Below are positions 1-6,285 of a DNA stretch of 9,071 nucleotides, piece after piece. The stretch is taken from the NCBI GenBank assembly GCA_025350345.1, contig JANXYA010000164.1, forward strand, positions 1 to 9,071, given 5' to 3'. Position 1 is the stretch's first letter. Every line of letters starts with the position of its first letter. The stretch is from Gammaproteobacteria bacterium. Lineage in GTDB: Bacteria; Pseudomonadota; Gammaproteobacteria; Steroidobacterales; Steroidobacteraceae. The notes beneath the pieces are model-generated. The model did not search any database. It saw nothing but the letters and a program-made list of their open reading frames with translations, and was not told the DNA's origin. The position numbers were made by a program, and so were the translations under genes.

Positions 1-619
1 TCAGGCGCACGGTGATGCCCGTGCCGCGGAAATGCTCCAGCAGTGCGGGCACGGTGTGGTCATTGACGCCACGCTGCACCACTGCATTGATCTTCAGTGG
101 CGCCAGGCCGGCGCGCTGCGCTGCTGCGATGCCTCCCAGCACTTCCTCAGGGTGGCCCATGCCGCCGGCCAGATGCGCGAACACTTCCGGGTCCAGGCTG
201 TCGAGACTCACCGTGACACGCTGCAGGCCCGCGGCGCGCAGCGCAACCGCCTGCTGGGCGAGGAGCACGCCATTGGTCGTCAGCGCGATGTCTTCAACGC
301 CAGGGAGGCCGGTCAGATCACCGATCAGGTCGGCGAGCCCGGGACGCAACAGCGGCTCCCCGCCGGTAATGCGGAGCTTGCGCACGCCGAGCGTCACGAA
401 CAGCCGCGTCAGGCGCACGATTTCCCCGAAGTCCAGCCGCTCGGCGGATTTCAGGAAGCGGTAGTGCTCGTGGTAGCGCTCGCGCGGCATGCAGTAGGGG
501 CAGCGGAAATTGCAGCGATCGGTGACCGATATGCGCAGGTCCCGCAATGGGCGCCCCAGCGTGTCCCGTGGCCTTCGCGGTTGCAGCGCGGCCAGCGCCG
601 TGGAATTTGTCGCACTCAT
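1..619 (-). CDS. moaA: GTP 3',8-cyclase MoaA, C-terminus cut by window edge
   Basis: This is a radical-SAM enzyme that, with MoaC, converts GTP to cyclic pyranopterin monophosphate, the first step of molybdenum-cofactor synthesis in the cytoplasm. I translated it by hand from the ATG at 617-619, and 206 residues are visible of a family length of about 330-340. The radical-SAM cysteines are in TDRCNFRCPYC (C36, C40, C43). Further hallmarks are TGGEPLLR (about 85-92, SAM binding), TTNG (114-117), SLDSLD (138-143) and KINAVVQRGVND (176-187). The C-terminal second iron-sulfur cluster cysteines and the GG tail lie outside the window. The gene starts 9 bases after the moeA stop, so it is very probably co-transcribed and perhaps translationally coupled. 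No strong Shine-Dalgarno precedes it. Identification is firm. The other possibility is a MoaA-like paralogue, but the moeA neighbour argues for the real enzyme. Confidence 0.96.
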   Translation of the reverse strand, partial: MSATNSTALAALQPRRPRDTLGRPLRDLRISVTDRCNFRCPYCMPRERYHEHYRFLKSAERLDFGEIVRLTRLFVTLGVRKLRITGGEPLLRPGLADLIGDLTGLPGVEDIALTTNGVLLAQQAVALRAAGLQRVTVSLDSLDPEVFAHLAGGMGHPEEVLGGIAAAQRAGLAPLKINAVVQRGVNDHTVPALLEHFRGTGITVRL

Positions 620-628
620 GGGGCTAGG

Positions 629-1858
629 CTACCAGCGATACAGCCGGGTGAGAAAACCCTTCTGCAATTCGGCCGGTCCCGGCGGCAGTTCCACGAATCC
701 GTCGGTCAGCGCCAGGGACGTAAAGTCCCCGGAACCGTTCGTGGGGCAGGGCGTGGCCCAGGGCCGGCCCCAGTCGTCGTGGCTTACGCGCACCGGCATG
801 AATCCGGTCAGCGGCGGCGACCAGTCGAGGGCAGTGGCCAGGGCGATGCGCTCGGAGCGCTGGGTGCGCACGCCCATGGCGGCAAACAGCGCGGGCAATA
901 CATAACGCGACAGGCAGACCAGCGTCGAGACGGGATTGCCGGGCAGGGCGAACACCGCCCGCCCTTCGGTCGTCGTGCCAAACCACATCGGCCGGCCCGG
1001 TCGCTGCGCGATGCCGTGCAGGATGCACTGCACGCCCAGGGCTTCCAGCACCTGCGGCACGAGATCGAAGCGACCCATCGACACGCCGCCCAATAGCACG
1101 AGCACCTCGTGCGTGCGCAGATGCCTGCTGAGGCGTGCGTGCAGGGCGGCGGCATCGTCGCCGATGTGATCCTCGGAGACGCGCTGAAATCCATGCTCGC
1201 GCAAGGCCGCGGCGACGGCGTAAGCGTTGGACCGGCGTACCTGGTACGGCGCAATCGGCTCGCCGGGCTCGACGAGTTCATTGCCGGTGGAAATCACGAC
1301 GATGGCGGGCTGGCCGCTGACCCGGAGCCGCGCCATGCCGGCCGAGGCGGCGACGGCGATCTCAGGCGCGTGCAGCACCGTACCGGTCGCCAGCAGCAGC
1401 GCACCCTGCCGCTGGTCGCTGGCGCGCCGGTGCACGTTCTTCCAGGGTGTCGCGAGCGCGAGAGACTGCAGCTCGGCCCTGCCGGCCGCGACGTTGATGC
1501 GCTCGACCGGCACCACGCAATCGCAACCCACCGGCAACATGGCACCGGTCATGATCTCGATGCAATGTTCCGCCGATGCCAGGGTCAGCGGTGCTTCGCC
1601 CGCGGCCTGCGTGGCCTGGACGAGGAAGTGGCGCCTGCCGCCAATGGCTGCAGCCGACGCCAGGGCGATGCCGTCCATGGCCACGCGGTCAAAGGGCGGT
1701 TGATCGCGCTCGGCGTAGACATTCTCGCGCAGCACCGCGCCGGCGCACTGCGCCAGGGGGAGCGACTCGATCGGCAGGCAAACGAGGTGCTCGTCGATGA
1801 GCCGACTCGCTACCGCCGGGTCTATTTCCACCACCTTTTCCGCCGCGACCCTTGCCAT
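629..1858 (-). CDS. moeA: Molybdopterin molybdenumtransferase MoeA
   Basis: MoeA inserts molybdate into adenylylated molybdopterin, the last common step of molybdenum-cofactor synthesis. The protein has 409 residues, the usual family length. Recognisable blocks are PPFDRVAMDG (54-63), MTGAMLP (103-109), VVISTGNEL (187-195), LLGGVSMGRFD (255-265, family usually GGVSxGxxD), RPGRP (286-290) and FALPGNPVSTLVCL (303-316). The order matches MoeA domains III, I, II, the MoCF/MogA-like domain and the C-terminal domain IV. The start is the ATG at 1856-1858. It gives the expected short N-terminus, and there is no clear ribosome-binding site upstream. moaA follows after 9 bases, so moeA-moaA form one operon. 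The gene is core metabolism and marks the chromosomal side of the junction. I see no damage. Confidence 0.96.
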   Translation of the reverse strand: MARVAAEKVVEIDPAVASRLIDEHLVCLPIESLPLAQCAGAVLRENVYAERDQPPFDRVAMDGIALASAAAIGGRRHFLVQATQAAGEAPLTLASAEHCIEIMTGAMLPVGCDCVVPVERINVAAGRAELQSLALATPWKNVHRRASDQRQGALLLATGTVLHAPEIAVAASAGMARLRVSGQPAIVVISTGNELVEPGEPIAPYQVRRSNAYAVAAALREHGFQRVSEDHIGDDAAALHARLSRHLRTHEVLVLLGGVSMGRFDLVPQVLEALGVQCILHGIAQRPGRPMWFGTTTEGRAVFALPGNPVSTLVCLSRYVLPALFAAMGVRTQRSERIALATALDWSPPLTGFMPVRVSHDDWGRPWATPCPTNGSGDFTSLALTDGFVELPPGPAELQKGFLTRLYRW

Positions 1859-1864
1859 AGCGGG

Positions 1865-1896
1865 ATACTACATCCAGGCCCTGCGTTCGGTGTCAT
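1865..1896 (-). promoter_or_regulatory. Weak candidate moeA promoter, possibly leaderless start
   Basis: On the minus strand a TAGTAT box (1865-1870) lies 6 bases before the moeA ATG, the usual distance from a -10 box to the transcription start. An ATGACA hexamer (1891-1896) resembles a -35 box, but the 20-base spacer is longer than the ideal 17. Together with the absence of a Shine-Dalgarno this fits a leaderless moeA transcript. It is pattern matching only. Confidence 0.22.
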
Positions 1897-1898
1897 TG

Positions 1899-1927
1899 GG
1901 TGGTACGAGGCAGCAATTCGTGCCACC
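1899..1927. repeat. Inverted repeat (10-bp stem) between moeA and tRNA-Arg
   Basis: The arms GGTGGTACGA (1899-1908) and TCGTGCCACC (1918-1927) pair over 10 positions with one G-T wobble, around a 9-base loop. The repeat sits in the 82-base divergent spacer, 13 bases before the tRNA and about 40 bases before the moeA start. It has no T-run directly after it, so it is not a classical terminator. An operator shared by the divergent genes, or a structure in the 5' region of the tRNA precursor, are possibilities. Confidence 0.5.
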
Positions 1928-1940
1928 ATCGATTTTCGCC

Positions 1941-2014
1941 GCGCCCGTAGCTCAGTTGGATAGAGCACCTGGCTTCGAACCAGGTGGTCGGCGGTTCGAA
2001 TCCGTCCGGGCGCG
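1941..2014 (+). tRNA. tRNA-Arg (anticodon TCG)
   Basis: A complete cloverleaf folds by eye. The acceptor stem GCGCCCG (1941-1947) pairs perfectly with CGGGCGC (2007-2013), with discriminator G2014. The D arm is GCTC/GAGC (1950-1966). The anticodon stem CCTGG/CCAGG (1968-1984) holds the loop CTTCGAA with anticodon TCG at 1975-1977. The T arm has loop TTCGAAT (1995-2001) and one G-T pair. The anticodon reads CGA-type arginine codons. No CCA follows the discriminator (bases 2015-2017 are CGA), so the 3' CCA must be added by tRNA nucleotidyltransferase. The gene is the only plus-strand gene here, and its 3' end faces the mobile-element genes, the usual geometry of a tRNA-integrated island. Confidence 0.97.
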
Positions 2015-2083
2015 CGAATTACATCAAGGGCTTATGCAACACCAAGCTCTTACGATCTTCGGCGTGTGACGGATTTGTGCCAT

Positions 2084-2378
2084 TTAGAGCTCGTACTTGC
2101 TGATATCGAGCGCCCCATGGAAGACACCCAAGATGTCAATGTCGCCGCCAGGCTTTACCAAGTATGTAATGCGGTAGTGGCCATAGAGGAGAATTCTGAC
2201 CTCTCGCGCCGCAGCCCAATACCTATGTCCCATGCCTGGAAACTCCGCAAGAGACTGTGCTCGGTCGTAGATTCCTCTGCACTGTTTCAGCGGCAGCTTG
2301 CGGGCTACTTGCTGAAATGAAGCCGAATATGTCCTCGAGCCAGCGCTGAGCCTCGACGGTCCAGGCTATTTGCGCCAT
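2084..2378 (-). pseudogene. RelE/ParE-family toxin gene, broken by a one-base frameshift
   Basis: From the ATG at 2376-2378 the frame reads MAQIAWTVEAQRWLEDIF and continues to ...AAETVQR, then loses homology and stops early. One base out of register the protein resumes as GIYDRAQSLAEFPGMGH, followed by REVRILLYGHYRITYLV, DILGVFHGALDIS and a stop at 2084-2086. Joined, the two halves make a 97-residue RelE/ParE toxin of the usual length, and the span of 295 bases is exactly 98 codons plus one. The extra base is near 2274-2278 (on the minus strand, within CAGAGGAATC). Intact relatives are mRNA-cleaving or gyrase-poisoning toxins. The intact antitoxin-like gene lies directly upstream and overlaps the start by 13 bases. 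A real mutation or a sequencing or assembly error could both explain the break. I see no slippery heptamer that would suggest programmed frameshifting. Confidence 0.85.
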
Positions 2379-2551
2379 GACCGGATGCGATGCGCCATAT
2401 CGGCATTGGATATGACGCGCCTCGCGTCCGAGTCGGTCAGACCCTTCTCCACCATGACGTGAAAGGCGAGCTCGCGCACGATTTCCTCGCGCGAGCTATC
2501 CGCCGGCTGGGACTGGATAAGGCGAGAGAGTTCTTCCTTGGCTGTTGACAT
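2366..2551 (-). CDS. Small antitoxin-like protein, partner of the RelE/ParE toxin
   Basis: The product is a 61-residue acidic and basic mixed protein beginning MSTAKEELSRLIQSQ, with the block EKGLTDSDARRVIS and the end HRIRSWRK. This resembles the short unnamed antitoxins (about 60-80 residues) encoded just before RelE/ParE toxins, which share a GLxDxxAxRVI segment and a terminal RSW-type tail. I base this on general recollection of the family and on the toxin remnant behind it. The stop codon overlaps the toxin start by 13 bases, typical of a toxin-antitoxin operon. I chose the ATG at 2549-2551 over the upstream GTG at 2564-2566 because a strong GGAGGT sits 7 bases before it. Such antitoxins neutralise the toxin and usually repress their own promoter. 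With the toxin broken, the gene may now act as an orphan antitoxin. Confidence 0.75.
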   Translation of the reverse strand: MSTAKEELSRLIQSQPADSSREEIVRELAFHVMVEKGLTDSDARRVISNADMAHRIRSWRK

Positions 2552-2558
2552 GGTAGTT

Positions 2559-2564
2559 ACCTCC
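2559..2564 (-). promoter_or_regulatory. Strong ribosome-binding site of the antitoxin gene
   Basis: GGAGGT on the minus strand lies 7 bases before the ATG at 2549-2551. It overlaps the alternative GTG start at 2564-2566 and therefore decides the start in favour of the ATG. Confidence 0.8.
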
Positions 2565-2600
2565 ACCTGACCGAGGATGCTGCCACAAGTGCAGCCGCCA

Positions 2601-2678
2601 GGGAAATGGCACTTAATAACCGATTGACGATGACTGCAGCGCTGGTGGTTGTGGCGCGGTTAAACACGCGTCGTCAAT
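2601..2678 (-). other. Non-coding gap with inverted repeat and TAAGTGC motif; speculative oriT
   Basis: The 199-base gap between the phosphoribosyltransferase stop and the antitoxin start (2552-2750) has no convincing gene. On the minus strand it holds ATTGACGA (2671-2678), 40 bases, its exact inverted copy TCGTCAAT (2623-2630), then CGGTTAT and TAAGTGCCATTTCCC (2601-2615). An inverted repeat followed by a GGT..AAGTGC segment and then a pyrimidine stretch recalls, from memory, the layout of RSF1010-type (MOBQ) transfer origins, and the element encodes a MOBQ relaxase. The match is short and the arms are far apart. The region may instead be the promoter and operator of the toxin-antitoxin pair. 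Confidence 0.25.
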
Positions 2679-2750
2679 TTCGATGGGCTGTTTTCGTTCG
2701 GCACACTTCCCGGCGCAACGGGGCGCTCGACCGCATCGTCTGTCTCGATT

Positions 2751-3392
2751 TCAGGGAACCCGCCGCGCATCGTTCCCCGTCCACGTGATCGCGCCCGTGC
2801 AAGGATCGACGAGCTGTGCGATGTCCGGCAGCAGACCCAGCGTACGCACCAGCGCGAAGGCGCCGAGCCGCGCGTTAGGGAACCGTTCGCGCATACGCAT
2901 CGAGGCGGCCAGCAGCGTCCGGCCCCTGGTGACGACGTCATCGACCAGCACGATCCGTCCGGGCGCCAACAGTAATGAATCGACCATGAGCGAATCGTAG
3001 TGCTCGGCGACCGTCGGCCGGGCGGCGCTGCCGGCCGTGGCCGACTTGCGCACGGCGCGATGGCGTCGCAGGCCCGTCCAGACTGCCGCAGCGAGACCCT
3101 GCTGCCTGAGGGCAAGCGCCAGCTGACCTGCGGCCCACGACGCCTCGCTGGGCGAGGGCACGCTGCGCGGCACCGGGACCAGGATGACGTTGGGGCCAAA
3201 GAAATCACCTAACCGGCGCTGTTCGACGGCATGTTCGCGGACGCGCATGGCATAGCGCACCAGCCAACGTGCATCGCAACCCTTAAGGCGTTCGCGCAGC
3301 CGCCTGGATCCCCTGGCTGCAGGGCCAGTGCCTCGTGGCGAATAGACGTAGCAGGCACTGAAGCGCAGCGACGACTCACAGGGCGAGATCAT
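2751..3392 (-). CDS. ComF-like phosphoribosyltransferase in the mobilization operon
   Basis: The 213-residue protein has a type I phosphoribosyltransferase fold signature. The PRPP-binding loop IVLVDDVVTRGRTL is at 147-160, preceded by the strand ILVPVPRS (70-77) and a basic segment LRRHRAVRKS (109-118) that corresponds to the variable arm of ComF proteins. The N-terminal CxxC zinc-finger pairs of classical ComF/ComFC are absent; only scattered cysteines (5, 14, 39, 198) are seen. The ATG at 3390-3392 overlaps the end of the relaxase gene by 17 bases, so the two are translationally coupled. ComFC works in DNA uptake during natural transformation. By analogy, and as inference only, this protein may help handle transferred single-stranded DNA, or may be a nucleotide-salvage enzyme carried as cargo. 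A shifted frame stays open beyond the stop (to about 2660), so the C-terminus could be longer if a sequencing error exists. Substrate unknown. Confidence 0.75.
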   Translation of the reverse strand: MISPCESSLRFSACYVYSPRGTGPAARGSRRLRERLKGCDARWLVRYAMRVREHAVEQRRLGDFFGPNVILVPVPRSVPSPSEASWAAGQLALALRQQGLAAAVWTGLRRHRAVRKSATAGSAARPTVAEHYDSLMVDSLLLAPGRIVLVDDVVTRGRTLLAASMRMRERFPNARLGAFALVRTLGLLPDIAQLVDPCTGAITWTGNDARRVP

Positions 3393-4350
3393 CGTCCCGG
3401 CCCTTGGTCAGGTCGCGGGCGTGTACTGCAGCCTGGTCGCTCATCTGCCCCTGTGTCGCACGCAGCCGCAGCCAGTCCTCCCGCGCCTGACGGCTGATCT
3501 CCTCGAGGCTGGACTGCGCGGCCGGCACACGTCCTTCAACAATTCGCGGCTCTGTGGATTGCGGGCCTACTGCGTGCGTCGCCACATCCCGCGCCTTTAC
3601 CCGCTCGCGGTACCGTTCGCGTACCCGTTCGGCGATCTCACTGTACAAGCCGCGCTTCTCGTCCCGCCAGGCGCCCCAGGGCAGATGCGCCTGCGGCTCG
3701 CGCGAAATGCCCTGCGCAGCAAGCGTGCGATGATCGACGCGCACCGGCAAATTCGCCGCCTGTAGCGCTTCATTCATCAGCTCCGCGGTGCGCGCACGCA
3801 GCGCCCGAAACTCCTCGATGCTGTTCACCAGGCCACGCTCGTGGCGCTGGGTAATGCCCAGGTCCAGCCCGGTCTTGCCGCCGAATCCCGCCGCCGTAAT
3901 CTCCCGCGTCGTGGCCAGCAGGTGCAGGTGGTAGTTTCGTGGATCCCCGCCGGCCCGCGGCGCGTGAACGGCGCTGTCCACCACGACGCCGTAGCGCTCC
4001 GCAATCTCCCGCGACAAGGCGCCTGCCAGTGCAATGCGCTGGTCAGGGTTCAGCTCCGGCGGGAGTGAGAGCAGGAACTCGCGGGCCACTCGCGCATCAC
4101 GCCGGGTCTCGGCGCGCTCTGCCGCGTTCCACAGCGGCCCACGGTCCAGGGACCAGGCGGGTGCATGTCCTATGACTTGGGAGGGCAACACGATCTCCTT
4201 GTGCAGGACATCCCGGCGGCGGGAGTAGTTGTACAGCTCGCCGGTGCGCTCATCCCGCAGCCGCTCCCCGGCGCGGTACGCCGCGGCGCCCGTGGCGGTG
4301 CGTCCGGCACTGCGGCTGATCGGAGTCACTTGCATCATGAAAAGGGCCAT
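3376..4350 (-). CDS. mobA: MobA/MobL-family (MOBQ) relaxase
   Basis: Relaxases nick the transfer origin, stay covalently bound to the 5' end through a tyrosine and lead the strand into the recipient. The 324-residue product begins MALFMMQVTPISRSAG followed by RTATGAAAYRAGERL. The tyrosine of AAYRAG is residue 25, the place of the catalytic tyrosine of RSF1010 MobA. The metal-binding histidines follow as VHAP (H129) and NYHLHLLATTRE (H141, H143), and FLLSLPPEL (92-100) is the conserved strand between them. After about residue 210 comes an arginine- and glutamate-rich, probably helical tail with no recognised domain; there is no primase. I chose the ATG at 4348-4350 because it matches the family N-terminus. 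A TTG at 4378-4380 overlapping the upstream stop (TTGA) is the alternative and adds 10 residues. It is preceded by a coupling-protein gene and overlaps the phosphoribosyltransferase gene. Confidence 0.9.
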   Translation of the reverse strand: MALFMMQVTPISRSAGRTATGAAAYRAGERLRDERTGELYNYSRRRDVLHKEIVLPSQVIGHAPAWSLDRGPLWNAAERAETRRDARVAREFLLSLPPELNPDQRIALAGALSREIAERYGVVVDSAVHAPRAGGDPRNYHLHLLATTREITAAGFGGKTGLDLGITQRHERGLVNSIEEFRALRARTAELMNEALQAANLPVRVDHRTLAAQGISREPQAHLPWGAWRDEKRGLYSEIAERVRERYRERVKARDVATHAVGPQSTEPRIVEGRVPAAQSSLEEISRQAREDWLRLRATQGQMSDQAAVHARDLTKGRDDDLAL

Positions 4351-4376
4351 GGGGTGTGCGCGCTGCGAGCTCCGAT

Positions 4377-5789
4377 TCAAGGCACCAGCGTAATCCGCCG
4401 CCAGCGTCGCGCCGATGCGGTCTTGAGATAGCCTGTGAGGTCCGGGAGCTGCTCAATCTGAGAAGGCATGATCGCCGCTTCCGTGACCTGCTGGAACGTG
4501 GTCTGTGTGGAGTGGCGCTGGCCGCGCGCGACGAACAGTCCTTCGCGATCGCGGCCCCGGGAGATCTGTTGACGCAGGAGCTCGCGATCGCCGATCAGGC
4601 GCGAGGCGAAGTGCGCCGTGCCGCCGCTATCGCTCCCGGAGCAGCGCAGAAGCAACGTGTTTCCGCAGTTTTCTATGATTGCCTGGGCATCGCCGGCTCC
4701 ATACGTACTTGCAACCTGCGCGACCGACTGGAATCCCAGTACACAGCGCCCGCCAAACTTTCGCAGTCGGGCCAGTGCGTCCTTCAATCCGTCGATGGCG
4801 CCCAGTGCATCGAGTTCATCCATCACGAACCAGAGCCGCTGGTCGCGGTCCGCGCCGCTCATCGTCTCGAAGATGGCCAGGCGGACCCACGCGGCAATGA
4901 TCGAGCGCAGGGCGGCGATCTGGCCCGCCTCGTAGGGTATGAACAGGACGCCGCGGCCCGACTGAACCCAGTTGCGCACCGAGAAACCGTCGCCCGCCAC
5001 GACCTTCAGGTACTGGAGCGCGGCGGCTGCCGATGCGGCTACCGAACGGATCGAACCCAGCATGCGCGCGTTTTCCGGTTCGAGGAACGGCTGTGCAGGC
5101 GTACCTGCGACCAGCCGCCGCAGCTCGCGGCTGGAGGCGACGGCGAGCAATCGCCACAGTTCGGCACTGCTGCTACACCCGCGCTCGTGGCAGCGTCGTA
5201 CGAGGGCGGTCAGCAGCGTGCGCGCATACCCGCGCCACTCGCGACCCGAAGGGTCTTCGCTGCCGGGTATGAGTGCACTCGCAAGCTGGTCCGCGTCGTA
5301 GCCGTTGCGGATCTCTGCGAAGGGATTCCACCGAGCCGATCCCGACTCGAAGGGGTTGAGTAGCACATCGCCGCGCCGTCCGTCGTAGAAACGGGCGCGG
5401 TAGCCACCATCCGGATCAGTGATGACCGCACGATCGCCGCGCTCCAGGGCACCGGCCATCAATGCGGCGATCGCGGTGCTCTTGCCGGTGCCAGTCGTGC
5501 CGATCAGCTTGAAGTGCCGAGTTTCATCCAGCGTGGCGACAAGTACGCCGCCGAGCACCAGCGGAGCTTGCCGATCCATTGCACACTGGAATTTGTGCCT
5601 ACGCGGCCAGAAGCGGAAAACGCTGCGATCCACGACCACGCGCGTGCCGCGCTTGATAATTTCGGACTGCGACCATCGCTGGCTGCGCCATCTGCCGCCC
5701 GCCAGTAACATGCCGAGCGCCAACGCTATCGGGCCTGCTACCCGGCCCTGTTCGGTCAGCGACGGCCAATCCATGCGCTCAATACCCAT
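4377..5789 (-). CDS. VirD4/TraD-type coupling protein, shorter second copy
   Basis: Type IV coupling proteins are inner-membrane hexameric ATPases that hand the relaxase-DNA complex to the secretion channel. This copy has 470 residues from the ATG at 5787-5789. An alternative ATG at 5772-5774 removes five. One hydrophobic stretch near residues 17-31 (VAGPIALALGMLLAG) may anchor it. The nucleotide-binding domain shows GTTGTGKST (97-105, Walker A), DPDGGY (125-130), LLNPFES (143-149), LWFVMDELDALG (319-330, Walker B) and the motif GFQSVAQ. It ends in RRWRRITLVP without the long tail of its paralogue. It overlaps the preceding MobB-like gene by 11 bases and is followed by the relaxase. The sequence is clearly paralogous to the gene at 6286-8136, including a 24-residue identical run. 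An upstream in-frame extension to 5936 exists but would lie inside the MobB-like gene. Confidence 0.88.
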   Translation of the reverse strand: MGIERMDWPSLTEQGRVAGPIALALGMLLAGGRWRSQRWSQSEIIKRGTRVVVDRSVFRFWPRRHKFQCAMDRQAPLVLGGVLVATLDETRHFKLIGTTGTGKSTAIAALMAGALERGDRAVITDPDGGYRARFYDGRRGDVLLNPFESGSARWNPFAEIRNGYDADQLASALIPGSEDPSGREWRGYARTLLTALVRRCHERGCSSSAELWRLLAVASSRELRRLVAGTPAQPFLEPENARMLGSIRSVAASAAAALQYLKVVAGDGFSVRNWVQSGRGVLFIPYEAGQIAALRSIIAAWVRLAIFETMSGADRDQRLWFVMDELDALGAIDGLKDALARLRKFGGRCVLGFQSVAQVASTYGAGDAQAIIENCGNTLLLRCSGSDSGGTAHFASRLIGDRELLRQQISRGRDREGLFVARGQRHSTQTTFQQVTEAAIMPSQIEQLPDLTGYLKTASARRWRRITLVP

Positions 5790-6273
5790 GGACGATGAGA
5801 AAATCGCCCGACTCGCCGTAGGCGGGCGCCCGCCGGTCGACGCGCACACACAGCCGCTGTTGGTCTCCACAGCGACGCAGATCGACGCGCCCTCCTGCAC
5901 GCTCCAGTGCAGCGACGGAGGCCGCGTACTCGTCATGGCGAGCGCGCAACACGGCCAGTTCGGCGCGTGACGGCAGTATCCACCAGGCGACTGCCAGCGC
6001 GAGTGCCGTACTCAGTGCGCTCAAGACCAGGCACATCAGTCCCAACCTCCAGCCCACCCCGCGTCGCAGGCCACGCAGAGCATCGCTGGCCGCCCGTGTA
6101 TCGCTTGCCAGCGTCTGGAGATCGCCAGCCAGGAACCGGCGTACCTCGTCGGCGACGATGACGGTCAGCTCATTCGCATGGACCTTCAGCTTCTTGAGGC
6201 TGGAATCTGCGAGGCGCTGCTGGGCGAGCGCAGCCTCCATCAGCAGTCCTATTTTCATGGTCTCCTGATCCAT
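5779..6273 (-). CDS. MobB/MobX-like membrane-anchored mobilization accessory protein
   Basis: The product has 164 residues: an N-terminal soluble helical part (about 1-73), one strong transmembrane segment (about 76-100, WRLGLMCLVLSALSTALALA then VAWWIL), a short coiled-coil-like helix (104-124) and a C-terminal motif with RCGDQQRLCVRVD and GDFLIVHGY. The two cysteines (135, 142) are eight-residue spaced and may pair. The helix-then-membrane layout recalls RSF1010 MobB, which stabilises the relaxosome and links it to the coupling protein. I recall the C-terminal RLCVRVD...GDY..xKGY pattern from plasmid mobilization proteins, but cannot name a family with certainty. It starts 13 bases after the stop of the first coupling-protein gene and overlaps the second by 11. 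A second start, ATG at 6256-6258, has GGAG close before it and could be used. Confidence 0.65.
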   Translation of the reverse strand: MDQETMKIGLLMEAALAQQRLADSSLKKLKVHANELTVIVADEVRRFLAGDLQTLASDTRAASDALRGLRRGVGWRLGLMCLVLSALSTALALAVAWWILPSRAELAVLRARHDEYAASVAALERAGGRVDLRRCGDQQRLCVRVDRRAPAYGESGDFLIVHGY

Positions 6274-6285
6274 CAGGGGACCGCC

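Noticed and set aside
32..1096. Long open frame on the plus strand (354 codons)
   Set aside because: It lies opposite moaA and moeA, which have clear family motifs. Its product is low-complexity and arginine/glutamine-rich without recognisable domains, as expected for a GC-rich antisense shadow.
2066..2320. Plus-strand open frame of 84 codons behind the tRNA
   Set aside because: The opposite strand carries a clear RelE/ParE toxin remnant, which explains this stretch better.
2660..2763. Shifted frame that would lengthen the phosphoribosyltransferase C-terminus by about 30 residues
   Set aside because: The tail is hydrophilic with no motif, and the in-frame stop follows a plausible C-terminus, so there is no positive sign of a frameshift.
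4608..4619. GAAGTGCGCCGT, similar to a MOBQ nick-site core
   Set aside because: It encodes the conserved TAHFA segment on the other strand, the paralogous gene differs there only as codons allow, and no inverted repeat stands beside it.
4356..5363. Long open frame on the plus strand (335 codons)
   Set aside because: It is antisense to the second coupling-protein gene and has no recognisable domain; the open frame follows from high GC in the third codon position.
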